64,000 nt of DNA. It comes from Cornus controversa. Its lineage: Eukaryota; Streptophyta; Magnoliopsida; Cornales; Cornaceae. The stretch is taken from NCBI GenBank assembly GCA_026545225.1, contig CM048850.1, positions 5,398,001 to 5,462,000 on the forward strand, read 5' to 3'. The number at the start of each line of letters is the position of its first letter. Within the stretch, counting starts at the first letter, position 1. Below the pieces are notes generated by a model, which did no database searches, was not told the origin of the DNA, and was given only the letters and a program-made list of their open reading frames with translations. Below are positions 12,685 through 23,899 of this stretch, in pieces. The position numbers and the translations under genes are program-made.

Positions 12685-13310
12685 CAAATCGATAATTGGA
12701 TTTAACCAATGTGTTCAAAAGGTCCCAAAATCTAAGAAAATAGTAATCATAAAAATCACGAGTCCTCCCGAGAATTTTGATTCTACCAAAACCCTAATCA
12801 AGGATAAAATGATCATTTCAAAAAGTTAGCAAGCGATCCAATTGTCCAAATGATGACCCGACTTCACAATTGAGTCCAGAATGTTCAAAACCCTAAGAAA
12901 ATGGTACTCATAAGGATCATGAGTCTTCTCAAATAGTCCCTTGACCAAAACCCTAAAAAGGGCTCAAAATGGTCAAACTAAGAGTTTGACCAACAAACCG
13001 ATTGTCAAATCAATGTACGAACCCCATCGGTGTATTTAGAAGGTCCAAAAACCTTATAAAACCCTATCCATGAACCCATTCCACTTCAAATAGCCCGTTG
13101 ACCAAAACCCTAGTTCAAGGGTAGAATGGTCAACGTAAAAGTTTGACCAACAAACTGATCATTAAATCAAAGAACGAACCCCACCATCATAACTGTAGGG
13201 TCCAAAAATCCTAAGAGACACTATAATATCTGGTCATTTCCAGTTCTAAGGTTCATTTGACCAAAACCCTAGTTCAAGGGCAAAATGATCTTTTCAGTAC
13301 AAATACAGTC
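12685..13310. repeat. degenerate tandem array, about four 155-bp units
   Basis: About four diverged units repeat the same order of words: an ATTGTCAAAT-like start, then AGGTCCAAAAACC, then a CATGAGTC or equivalent stretch, then GACCAAAACCCTA, then AGGGCAAAATGGTC, then TTTGACC. Spacing is about 150-160 bp. A single related unit occurs in reverse orientation near 56390-56560. No open frame runs through it. It is probably an internal or LTR repeat of a retroelement. Confidence 0.65.
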
Positions 13311-14227
13311 CAGGATAAATCTGGAAATATTTATTTCTAGATAAAATGGCAACATCTAGATGTCATGATTGACATCACTATAAATAAAGTCTCCTTGAGG
13401 GCATTTTAGGGATCCCAAATATATATATAAGGCCTACCACGTTCCTCTTTTGGCTAGACCAGGAGAACTTCTACATCATAGTGTGCAGAAGCTTTTGCCC
13501 AACAAGATGAGGAACCTTCCGTATCTTATGATGAGGAATTTACTGAATTCTCTTAGTGGTACAAATCTTTCTGATAATGGCTTCTGTTCACCCACCACCC
13601 AATTCCACTTTGGAGGGCCAAGATTGACTCGGGAATGCACTAATTTTTGCCATTTTTCAATTTAATGGACAATATTCATTCTTTACAAGAATTGCCACTT
13701 TCAACAACTCTCTCCAATTAAAAGAATCATATTCATTCTTGCAAAATCCAATGGTTGAGATTGCGTAGAGACCAAAGTTGAGATTATATAGAATAAACAA
13801 GACCAAAATTGTCATTTTCACCATTTAATCAAATGACCCTCCTTCATTCTCTTTAATCAAATGGTTGAGATTGTGTAGAGAACACCCATTTTGCCATAAA
13901 TAGAAGCCTTCCCTTCTCATTTTCACACACCTTCAAACACTAAGATTTTTATGATTAAATGCAAGCTCTCTCTTCTCTCTAAATAATTCTCTTTACAAGA
14001 GTCTTAGAACTCTCTCTCTCTAAAGAAGTCTTAGAGCTCTTTTCCTTTCTCTCTCTATATCCATACATATACAACCCCACTAACAAGCCTACATCTCATT
14101 CTTTCTTCAACCATCAAGCTCTCTTGCCAAGAAGATCCATTACAAGGTTATTTTAGTAGAGAAATCACTCCCCACCATTTGTATTTCATTTCAATTTCAT
14201 GTCTTTGTATTTTTAATTCAAGTAGTT
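13311..14227. other. unassigned stretch left of the Tat element
   Basis: I see no gene. A CATAAATAGAAGCC word near 13895 followed by pyrimidine-rich sequence (13960-14060) resembles the promoter and leader of a plus-oriented LTR or transcript, but nothing fixes its ends. The 71-codon frame at 13450 has no recognisable similarity. Confidence 0.3.
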
Positions 14228-14689
14228 GCATTTTGAGGATACAAAAATCTTATCGCGATCGGGAGGAAAGATGATCCTAGAAAGATAAAAGTGGTAATCG
14301 AAAGGCACCAGTATGGTACGGACTGGTACATTCTGACAATCAAGTTAGAATTGAGATTCGGAAGAGATGTAATTGAGTTCTAGAGTGTAAGGACCGGAAT
14401 TATTTTGACCGGTCCCGGTTGAATTTTGACCGGATTGAATTTTTTTCGGATTAAATAAATTCCGGAAAGGGCATGGATATATTTCTAGATAAGTGGAAGG
14501 TGAGTATATGTATATATATATCTATATAGGGGGGCTTTATGCAATTACGAAGGAATGTGGGCGCATATGCAAGAATACATGTATTTTGTACATGGTGTAG
14601 TATATTATATATATATATATGATATATATATATATATATATAATGTGTGGACAAGAAAGAGAAGACCACATGTGTGGTCAGCAAAAGAC

Positions 14690-15300
14690 GAAAAGAAAAA
14701 GAAAAAGAAAAGAAGAAAGAAAAAGAAAAGAAAAGAAAGAAGAAAAAGAAAAAAGACAAGAGAAAAGGAGAAAGAAGAGAAAATCAGGGAGAGAGAGAGA
14801 ACCGAGAGAAAAAGAGAAAAAGAAGATCGGGAGGGAGAGGAGGAGAAGCCGCGACGGCGGCGGACGGGATCGGTTCCGGCGGCCCTAGCAGCGGCGGCAG
14901 GGGCCGTTTCCGGCAGGGGTGTCGCCGATGGGCCCCTTCGGCAGTGGAGTTCGCGGGTTGGAGGAGGTGCGCACGGTGGCTGGTTTGTGGTGGAGGTTGT
15001 TCCGGCAGCGAAGGGAGTGGCTCATGGTGGGGTTCCACCTGGGCGACGGCGACGGCAATGGCGGTCGCGACGGCTGGAGGAGGCCGAGGTTGGTCCGATT
15101 TTTGGGTTGGTTCGCTGATTCGATGGGGGGTTTCGGTGGTTGGTTCGATCTTGGGTCGAGCTCGGTGGTGTCTGGCTGGGTTCACGGCTGGGTTTTCTTG
15201 GGCTGGCCGTGGGTGAGGGTGTTGATGCCGTGGTGCTGCCCGACGGAGTCGCAAGAGAGTCTTCGACAGGTGGGTCGGTTTACAGAGGCTTCGGCTGATG
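14690..15300 (+). other. purine tract and GC-rich island within the 4.1-kb LTR
   Basis: About 150 bp of almost pure A/G (14690-14840) is followed by about 450 bp of GC-rich sequence in an otherwise AT-rich window. The inverted relative shows the same pair in mirror order: a GC-rich part at about 50640-51100 and a pyrimidine tract at about 51100-51250. Its retention suggests a functional part of the LTR, perhaps transcript leader, but that is inference. Confidence 0.6.
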
Positions 15301-16959
15301 GGTCCATTACGGTGAGTTGGTTGGGTTTGGTTTTCAAATGGATTTCATTTGGGTATGGTGAGTGGTGCCCTTTGTGGTTGTAGCTTGCGGGTTGTTGACA
15401 GCGGCTGGGATTTCTTGGCCGTGGGTTGTGCATTGATATATGCATAGTAGTGGTGATACATATGTACACATATATAGATGTTGAGTTGTGCATTGGGCTT
15501 AGGCCTTGAGTTTGTGTTGGATTTCCAATGGAACTAGAAGTGGGCTGAACTTGATTTATTGATTGGGTTTGGTATGGCTTGAGATTGAACTTGGACAGTG
15601 GGTGGTTTGAAAAAAAAGAAGTGGATTGTGAGAAGATGGTGAGCTTGGGCTGCCAACTTTGATTAAATTGGGTTAATTGAAAGTGGTTTATGAACTGGGC
15701 TCCTAGCATTAATTGGGCCAATCATGGAAATTAAAAAGGAAACGAAGTGGCCCGAAGGATCGTTTGTGTGGACTTCGACACAGGACTGGATCGAGATCGG
15801 GTCTGGACCGCTTTACAGGCGCGGGCACCGTTAAAGCGGGACTTAAGGCAAGTTGATTCTTGCCTCTATCTCTTACGTAGATTTTATTTACGTTAAGTAA
15901 TTTACATATGTCTTAATTTGATCATATGTGGTATGTGTATACCTATATATATGTGCTTATATATATGTGTGCACAGGTGGATATTGAGTATATGTGGCGT
16001 GTGAGGGTATATATATATATATGTGTGGGTATCTGTATATATATATATGTGGGTATCTATATATATATATATGTGGGTTGGGGAGCGGTAACATGTTAAA
16101 TTTATCGCCCATTTGCATTGTGATATGCATGTATCGTATTGATTGAAATCATGTACAAAGCATGCTAAATAATATTTGTTTAGCTATATGTTGTCTTGTA
16201 TGCATATGGGGTTCTTATGCATGATGTTCAGTATATGTATATATATATGGGTGGTTATATATATATGGTTGCAGTGGTAGAAATGCATGCTAAGTTGAAT
16301 ATAACTTTTGGCGAGTATTTGAAAAGCATGAAATGTGCTAAGTGTTTTATATGTTCTTGATACATATGTGGGTGATGTAATATATATGTGTATATATATT
16401 GTGATTGGAATGCATGTTAGCCACTTGTAGTGAATACATGCATTGAATGAGAGCATGACTGTATGTATGCTAGTATACGTGCATATAGGACTTATATGCA
16501 GGATTGGACATATATGTGATTATATGTGAGAATGTGAATATGAGATACATGCTGGCTTTATTTATATATATCGAATGTGTGCATTGATACTAGCATGATA
16601 AAAATGTGCTAGGTTGAGTTTGTTGGCATATATGACGTATTATGCAGGTATTGAACATATATGTGTTGGAATGTGATGAGAAACATGTTAGATATTTCTT
16701 TTTAGTATTCATAAGCATGGGTTGAAGCATGAAAGTACTATGCTATGTATATATGCATCCATATTGCATGTATAGGAGGGAAATGACACATACGTGATTG
16801 TACGTGGGTTTACATGTATAGGTAATTATATGTGTGGTTATGCAGAGACGAAATGTACACTATGTTTTCTTAAAACTAGCTTGTACATTGTGAAGCACAA
16901 AATTGAATGTTTAGTGTTTATATGTTTGAAATGCATATATGGGGCCGTTGTGAGGAAAC

Positions 16960-17370
16960 GGGGAAGTGTGGTTGAATTACCTAGAGTAGGTTAATACTCG
17001 GGTATGGTTGTGGTCATAAAGTAGGCAAATCACCCAGAGTAGGTCAATACTCGGTCACGGTGAGGGCGTTGGAGCGGTTATGTCACCTTGGAGTAGGTAA
17101 ATACTCGGTGACAGTGGTCTATCCACCTTGGAGTAGGTAAATACTCGGTGGCGGTGCTGATATGGTCTAACCACCTTGAACCATCTAAGACTCGGTGACG
17201 GTGCTGATATGGTCTAATCATCTTGAGTCAAAATAAGCTCAGTGGCGGTGCTGATATGGTCTAACCACTTCGAGTTACCCAATACTCGGTGACGGTGCTG
17301 ATATGGTCTAATCACCTTGAGTAGACAAATAATTGGTGACGGTGCTGATATGGTCTAATCACCAATGGGC
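16960..17370 (+). repeat. tandem hairpin array in the 4.1-kb LTR
   Basis: About seven units of 50-60 bp repeat the pattern CACCTTGGAGTAGG, then TAAATACTCGGTGACGG, then TGCTGATATGGTCTAA. Each good unit is an inverted repeat: CACC and GAGTA on one side pair with TACTC and GGTG on the other. The same array is present in the inverted copy at 48755-49040 and in an adjacent relative at 51805-52150. Confidence 0.8.
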
Positions 17371-18676
17371 AAACCAAAATATTGCCCCGGAAGTATGACG
17401 TTGGCGGAGTAGGTCAAGGTCATAGGATGGTTATCGGAGTTGTCCTAGGTCACATGATCCTCGGAGCGGGCCAATCATGTGGGGTATCGGATGAGGACCG
17501 AGAGTGAGAGTATGTGCAAGCTTTGATGCTTGTCCTATGTATCGGATTATGACCGTGGAAGGTGAAAAAATACATTTATGCTTATGTGTTTATCTGTTAA
17601 GCATGTTTTCCTGTTTAAATGCATCTTCATTGCATTTGGGATTGCTACTTGTCGAGTAGGAAATGTAGTAGATGATTTACATTGGTCATGTAAAGGCTTT
17701 GACATATATGTTCTATATACATATTGGTGCGGAATGGTTACTGCTTTCAAGCATGTTGCAAATGATTTCAAAAATCATGTGTTGTGGATTTTGTATGTTC
17801 ATATGTGCTAGAGTAGCCATATACATCATTGGTTCATGCATGCTAGGTGGGGCATGGTCTTAAATATTGTGATATACTTGAGTGCATGTATATTTTTGAG
17901 AATATGTGAGGATCGACCTGCTGCAGCAGTGATAGTATGGTTCTACATACCTTGTTAGGCCTTTGAGCTCACCCCCTCCCAGGTTTTGCAGGTGTTGCTG
18001 GTTTTGGAGTCAGTTGGGGAAACTGATAGCACCAGTTACAGAGGTAGTAATTAGATTCCTTAGAATCTAATTTATGTTCAGGATTTTGGATAGATAGATG
18101 TATTACATTTGGATTAAATGTATGAGGCGATTACGTAGATTCAGTTCCTTCAGCTGTATTTATTCATGTGATGTATGTATTTAATACGGATATTCAAGGA
18201 CTGAGGCATGTATATTTATAATTGTTTATGCATGTTGTAGAAATATTGGGGGGACACGGGCCCAGAAGTGTCCATATTTACTGTTAGATATAAATGCTGG
18301 GGGGGACACGTGCCCAGAAGTGTCCATATGAATTGTAAAGCAGGTGTAATATGCCAGGAGCTGATTATTTAGAATGGGTCATGCCCGATTTTCATAAAAA
18401 TAATAGGAAATTGAATTGTATGATCAGGTGGAGGTTATGTCGTGAGGGTGATCTCACGGGGTTCACACCTCGGTTTCCGGGCCTCGGGAACCGGGGCGTG
18501 ACATAGAGACTGCATAACTTTTAAGGTTAGGGAACCTCCTTTTTATACGGGTCGCCTACTAGAATGCATGAACCTTAAATTTCTCCACACACCAATATCT
18601 TCCTAGGATCTCGTCGACTTACAATTTTTAGGTAGCGTGTTATCCAAGTCTTTGAGAGATAGTAATTTCCATATCA

Positions 18677-18690
18677 ATTTCCCCCCATTC
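18677..18690 (-). promoter_or_regulatory. polypurine tract of the Tat element
   Basis: The minus strand reads GAATGGGGGGAAAT immediately before the proposed LTR start TGATATGG. This is the expected position and composition for plus-strand priming. Confidence 0.6.
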
Positions 18691-18899
18691 ATAAGGAATT
18701 GCTTTTCAAACCTTGGGAATGTTAAGCCGTTTGTGCACTTACGAATCATAGGAAACTATTAAAATTAAATATTGATAAATCATCGTAATGATTGTTCAAC
18801 ATTGCATTTTCTGAAGTTATAAAAGTGTCAAAGTTGCCACTTCATGTACCTAATCAAGAGTCAAGCTAAAGTAGGGCCTAACGTGCAACCCCACCCCTT

Positions 18900-19060
18900 A
18901 CCAGCACCAATGTTGGTGTTGATTTATATTATGGTGGGGCCAGTCCCCTATTGAGGATCGTGCATCCCATAACAACACCAAGAGTTGGTTCAAATTATGG
19001 TGGGCATGGTTACCTCTTGGGGGCCGTACACCTCATTCTAGCACCAATTTTAGTGCTAGT
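18900..19060. repeat. three tandem dyads, spacing about 67 bp
   Basis: CACCAATGTTGGTG (18905-18918) has 6-bp arms around TG. AACACCAAGAGTTGGTT (18974-18990) has 5-bp arms, ACCAA and TTGGT. The third, 19038-19059, has 7-bp arms CTAGCAC and GTGCTAG. The sequence between them (TATTATGGTGGG and similar) also repeats, so this is a short degenerate tandem array. It lies in the 3' non-coding end of the Tat element. Confidence 0.65.
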
Positions 19061-20670
19061 TTGTATTATAAAAGGGTTATTTTCCTCTTATGATCTATGT
19101 GCTCCACATGTTATAGCTCACTTTTCCTTTTGAGCAACAGTCTCTTTTGAATTAACTCATTTCTAACGTTTCACTTTTAACGGCTCTTTGTCAACCCCTG
19201 TATAATCCATATAAACCATATGTTTTTACTCTATCATTTGATGTTCTATTATCCTTCTAGCTCTTACCTATCACTTGCTATCAACTTTCAGTATCTCATG
19301 GTATCCAACTATGACAATTGCGATTCAGAGAAATCTCCATTTGTGAGGGTGATTGCCTCTACTATCACGCCTGAGGAGGTTACAAGCTTTAAATATGTTT
19401 ATTCAATTCTAGATACGATTCATCTCTGATATGCCAATGAAACTAAAAGATCCAACTTGATTGTGCCAGATGAGGTTGGATTTTTTGAAAGTGTACTCGA
19501 GGCGGGCTTGCACTTTCCCTTACCTAGGTTAGTAAGAGAATTACATTTTAGCTTCAATCCTACACCCTCCCAACTCACTCCTAATGCTTAAAAAGCATTG
19601 ATGGGGTGCCTGATACTATGTCATCTATGTGGCAATGATCTTGTGTAGTCAAAAGAATTTCTCCACTGCTTCACACTAAAGAGAACAATGCCCATTAATG
19701 GATCACCTTCGCAACTAAATTCAACCTGGCCTCAGAAATTGGGTTTTTTTTATAATTGCAAAAAAAGGAAGCTAAGGTTTTTCTCTGTCACTAGTAGCAG
19801 ATGAGAGCTTCCTTTATACACAGATGAGAATATGATTGTTCCTCACTCATGGGGAGCCAAATTTTGGAGGTAATTTGATTTTTGTCTTTACTTTTGTTGC
19901 ACTTTCTTCTTTCATCTACCAATTTGGTTTTTTTTTGGGAAATTTCAAGGAGGACCGAGAGCTTACCTCTATTGAATATATGAGTGTTGAAAGGACTATT
20001 AATTATTCTATGAGAGACTCAAAGAAGTTGGTGACACCTGAATTAATAACTTTACTTACCTCGAGCTATGTGGTCGAGGGGCCCTCTGCATGAATGACAA
20101 GTATTTTCTAGCCTCTTTCATTCATTTATGTTTTAGGACTTATAATTTTAATTATTTTCCAAAGCAGTACCTCAAAGCAACGCAGCACCCCAGTTGTTTA
20201 GTATGATTGCTTTTGTTCGCCTCAATAACAGGATCATGTCTCAGAAGACGAAGCCTAGGTCTTCATCGCTTCCCTTGAGTGATGTATCCCTTCAGCAGCT
20301 TGCCCAGACAGGGACCCCAACTTCCTCACATCATTCCACCATTTCTAGTCAAGGAGATTTTTCTCCCAGAGGTCCTTCACAACAGCTACTCCAAGGGTCT
20401 GGCGGGGACCCCTTTTCCCATCCTTCTCAACCTGTATTTCCAGGTCATTCAAATAGTCCACCTAGTGGATTCATTGGAGGACCCAACCTCATGCCCAACT
20501 ATCTTGTTGCCCCCCACCTAGAGGGACAGTTTGGAGCAACCCAGAGGTTGCGATCAACAAAATAAACATTGTTATTATACATAAGGATTTGAATAACTTG
20601 TGTGTGCTCCCTATTTTCCTTTATTTCTTGAGCTTTGCTCTTTGACATGTCAATGCACAACAATGGTGAT

Positions 20671-21764
20671 TGATCGAGGTTAAGTAGTTTCCATTAAGTG
20701 AATTGAGATAAACAAAGAAAGTGAAATCTAGGGAATTTTACTTAACCACTAACTTCTCAACAATAGTCAATTGCATTGAATTCAGGAAAATTAATTTATG
20801 TACTTATGAATTGAGTGACTACAAGTTCACAACAAAACTATTAAGAAAATTCATTCAAATTAAATTAAGCATAATTTATCTTTGGTTGGCATGAATTGTC
20901 TACCTAACTACTTCTAAACTAAACTATACTAATTTGTAGTGCAATTCATCTTTCCTTAGCATGCATTATCAAAGCCTAATTTAGAATGTCCAATAAGCCC
21001 TAATTGCATGATTCTCCTATCCACAATCATAGAAAATAGAGATGAAAATAGTAGATCAATCAAAAATAATTCTATTTAAGACAAGAATCAAATTCTATTA
21101 AGGTTGCATTTATTCATTGAAAACCTATAGAATAGTACAACTATTGTATTATACTCTAAATCATACAATTCATACATAGCTTGGATTATACCCAAATAAA
21201 TTTATAATTAATCCATTGAAAAAGAGAGTTAGGGTTAAATAAATTCTGTAGAAGGAAGTTTAACCACGCATGCTTTGGATTGGAGACGCGATCAATGATG
21301 AATTCACCACCCTCAAGTTTGTCTCCAAAGTTGTCCAAGAGAATCCTCAAAAATAGCTTGACTTCTAGTTTAAATAGGATTTGGAAACAGATCTTGGGTG
21401 GAAGGGCGATTGGTCGCCCTTTAGAAGGTGACCAGTCACCTTTGCCTATGCATGGGCCTCAATTAGGCCTCTGTGCAGACAAGCCGAATCACTTATATCT
21501 TCATTTGGGTTGCTCTTTGGCTTATATTTTTGACATAATTGGCTTTGGATCTTCAATATGGACTTGCCCCATGGATCATGCACCAACTCTCTTCAATGTT
21601 AGCATCAATAATGGTCTAATTGGGGTGATTTGAAGGAAACTACAGTTTAGTCCCTGAAAATCAATTAAAATCAAAATTAATATTAAAAGCACTAAACAAG
21701 TATTACCAAGGAATTATTATATCAAATTTGAAGGACTTGAATGTGGAATATTTGGTGCTTATCA
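20671..21764 (-). mobile_element. solo LTR with GTGAT duplication
   Basis: Ends are TGATCGAGGTTAAGTAG and TTTGGTGCTTATCA, flanked by GTGAT (20666-20670 and 21765-21769). Length is 1,094 bp. The general layout resembles Athila-type LTRs on the minus strand. It interrupts the antisense Tat frame. Two short dyads lie in its U3 (21404-21442). Confidence 0.9.
21404..21442. repeat. two adjacent dyads in the U3 of the solo LTR
   Basis: GGGCGATTGGTCGCCC (21404-21419) has 6-bp arms. AAGGTGACCAGTCACCTT (21425-21442) has 8-bp arms around a central CA. Both fit a GACCGGTC core with the central CG changed to TG or CA; the first also needs one further C to T change. Confidence 0.75.
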
Positions 21765-22375
21765 GTGATGAAATTATCTGGATGAGTTGTAGCGACTGAA
21801 AATGTTCTTTTTCAAGAAAGACAGTCTCATACATCTGAGCTTAACTCTATTCAAGACTCCCTCAAGCACGGAGAGGTGCAGATCATGGAGGAAATAATTC
21901 ATCACAAAAATGCTGAGAACGTACTAGTGAGAGCGCAGTCTGAAGTAGAGAGATTTAACATAGAGATGTCGAGCAAACTAGCTATGGCGAGGGTAGATGT
22001 TGTTTGGGAGTTCAAGGCATTAGATGACTTTGATGATTTTGGGGTGAACTCCTATCACTTGGGCTTTGAGAAATTTTGAAGGAGCGTCAGTGGTCTACTT
22101 CCTAAAATAGATTTTTAGGAATCTTGATGCCCCCGTTTGACTATAGCTTGATGCCTCCACTAGACTATAGCCTGGAGGGCAGCGAGTAGTTTTCCTTTTA
22201 GTATCACTATAAACTTTGTTCTTGTTGTTAAAAAAGGCATAAATTTCTAGTATATACACCAATCAATGACAAAAATTGCTTATTCAAAACCTTTGTTGTT
22301 TGTTTCTATCATCATGCTTCTATTTCTGTTATTAAGCAGGTCAAGATTGTTAGCTCATTTAGCATGCCCACTCTT

Positions 22376-23692
22376 TGAAGGGGACCCCATGGGATCTAAT
22401 TGCAAATTTTGGGATTTATTCACCTCGTACTTTTAAATCATTTATTAAGGGGACTCTCATATAGTTTAAATGTGATCACGGAATTAGTTCATCCCACACT
22501 TTTCATTTAAGGGCCCTTTTCTTTAAGGGGAACCCCTATGGGGTTTAAGTGTGATATCGGGATTCATTCATCTCGCTCTTTTCATTTAAGGGCCCTTTAT
22601 AAGGGGAACCCCTGTGGGGTTTGAGTATGATTTTGGGATTTATTCTTCCTGCATTTTTAATTTAAGGGCCTTTTATTAAGGGACCCTTGTGGGGTTTGAG
22701 TGTGATCTTGTGATTCATTCATCCCACAATATTCCTTTAAGGGCCCCTTTTTAAGGGAACCCTGTGGGGTTTGACTGTGATCTCAGGATTTATTCATCAT
22801 TCTCTTTTCATTTAAGGGTGATGAGCATAGAATGTTACACATTCAAGCTCTTAAAATTATATGTGTTAGCATCTTAGTAATACTTATCTTGTAGTTTTAA
22901 TGCATTTTTCTAGTTCTCTTTTTTTAGGTCCTCAATAGTAATTTCGGTTAAATCCTTGATCATGACTCATCGGTGGCGTGCTTATAGATGTTCAATTGCA
23001 TCTTCTTTACCAAAGGAATCAATGTGGAAGATTTAGGGTTAATCACACCAAAAAGACTAATTTGGAGAAGCTAATTCGAGAAAGGTTGACAGTCGGCTAA
23101 TCCAAATGTAGGCTTAAAAAAGCCACACTAAAGGCAGTTGGCTAGAGCCACTTAAAAGTTGCTTGAGCCACTCATCGATGGCGAGCTTATGGCCAGTTAA
23201 ATTATCTACAATTTAGTTAGGTGGATGATTTATCTTAATCGAAGATGAGTTATGCTTATTGATTGAATTCATGTATCCTCTATAAGATAATGTACGAGCT
23301 TGTAGCCATGCATATCATTGTTCAAAAATGAAGAGAAACCCTAACAATTGCAAATGACATTGGGTAAGATTAGTGGTGAAATCATAACCCTAGATTCTCT
23401 CTCATATTACTTTTCTCTGTTCATTAAGATTGTCTTTAATTCAGTAATTTTCTTTCTTTATTTATTTCTAGTAATAATAGAATAAAAAAATACTTGAATT
23501 TTCTTAGAATCAAATCAAGGTTAATTTCACATAATTTAGGAGAACACCCCACAGTCCTTGAGCTTCGACATCCTCCATTAGAACCTTATCCGATAAGGAT
23601 TCATATTATTGCGAGTGGTTTATTTAAACTTGACTCACACCACATCAAAGGGTACTTTAATAAGGGGAACCCCCCTGTGGGGTTACAACCGT
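22376..23692 (+). repeat. about 85-bp tandem array split by a solo LTR
   Basis: Five to six diverged units lie at 22376-22818, and one partial unit follows at 23648-23692. Each runs from TTTAAGGGCCC through TTAAGGGGAACCCC, TGTGGGGTTTGAGTGTGAT, then GGGATTCATTCATCC. Many units hold the near-dyad GGGGAACCCC. The array lies between the integrase and the antisense frame of the Tat element, a usual place for Tat tandem repeats. Confidence 0.85.
22819..23647 (+). mobile_element. solo LTR with AAGGG duplication
   Basis: It begins TGATGAGCATAGAATG and ends ACTCACACCACATCA, 829 bp, flanked by AAGGG (22814-22818 and 23648-23652). The right part (AGTCCTTGAGCTTCGACATC, then GATAAGGATTC) matches the layout of Athila-type LTR ends in plus orientation. 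It sits inside the about 85-bp tandem array. Confidence 0.9.
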
Positions 23693-23899
23693 AAATTTAT
23701 GATAGGAGTCATAATTGAGGCTTGTACGAATAAAAAATTGTATTGAATGGAGAATCTATCAATTAACACTTAATAAGGGTTGTCTTGAAATCAAATACTG
23801 AATAATATTACGAAGGTGATATTTGAAACGAAATTTTAGAATGAAATCAAGTAATTAAAAGCTAGTATAACTACTCTTTGAACCTTTACTGATAATATT

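Larger units (their letters stand above)
14386..18503 (+). mobile_element. 4.1-kb solo LTR with TAGAG duplication
   Basis: The segment begins TGTAAGGACCGGAATTA and ends CGGGAACCGGGGCGTGACA. It is flanked by TAGAG on both sides (14381-14385 and 18504-18508), so the ends are exact at 4,118 bp. A related copy in inverted orientation lies at 47650-51630 and is followed by a PBS, which shows that this sequence is an LTR and sets its direction. Such length recalls the giant LTRs of some Ty3/gypsy lineages, but the lineage is not established. Inside are a purine-rich tract, a GC-rich island and a tandem hairpin array. The long frames at 14555-15383 fall in the purine and GC-rich parts on both strands and are not conserved in the second copy, so I do not call them genes. 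Confidence 0.93.
14228..18676 (-). repeat. 3' LTR of the Tat element, split by a solo LTR
   Basis: The LTR consists of 14228-14385 plus 18509-18676, about 326 bp. On the minus strand it starts TGATATGG and ends near CTCAAAATGCA. It contains a TATA-box word GTATAAAAAGGAGG (around 18537-18550) and the R/U5 phrase ACTTGATTGTCAGAATGTAC typical of Tat LTRs. The 4.1-kb solo LTR with its TAGAG duplication lies between the halves. The inner edge is set by the adjacent polypurine tract. Confidence 0.7.
19200..22100 (+). pseudogene. antisense additional ORF of a Tat element (Transposase_28-like)
   Basis: The plus strand near 19290-19620 encodes a block with VPDEVGFFESVLEAGLHFP followed by FNPTPSQLTPNA. 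This matches the pattern of the plant 'putative gypsy type transposon' domain (Pfam Transposase_28 type) as I remember it. A Ser/Pro/Gln-rich middle part follows (20194-20565). After the solo LTR at 20671-21764 comes a coiled-coil-like tail (21876-22079). It runs opposite to pol and lies between integrase and the 3' LTR, the place where several Tat-lineage elements carry an antisense extra frame. Its role is unknown. It is a broken fossil. Confidence 0.65.

Noticed and set aside
14595-14645. TA-rich palindromic run
   Set aside because: AT simple repeats are self-complementary by nature, so it was not counted with the palindrome clusters. The same applies to 42903-42924 and 63003-63031.
14555-15383. 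Long plus-strand frames (up to 189 codons), one with a Lys/Glu/Arg-rich repeat and one GC-rich with Gly/Arg/Trp runs
   Set aside because: They arise from a purine tract and a GC-rich island inside a solo LTR, overlap each other in all frames and on the minus strand, and are not preserved in the related LTR at 47650-51630.
16960-17370. CRISPR-like regular repeats
   Set aside because: Units are diverged, contiguous and hairpin-shaped, with no unique spacers. They lie in a plant LTR and recur in two relatives.
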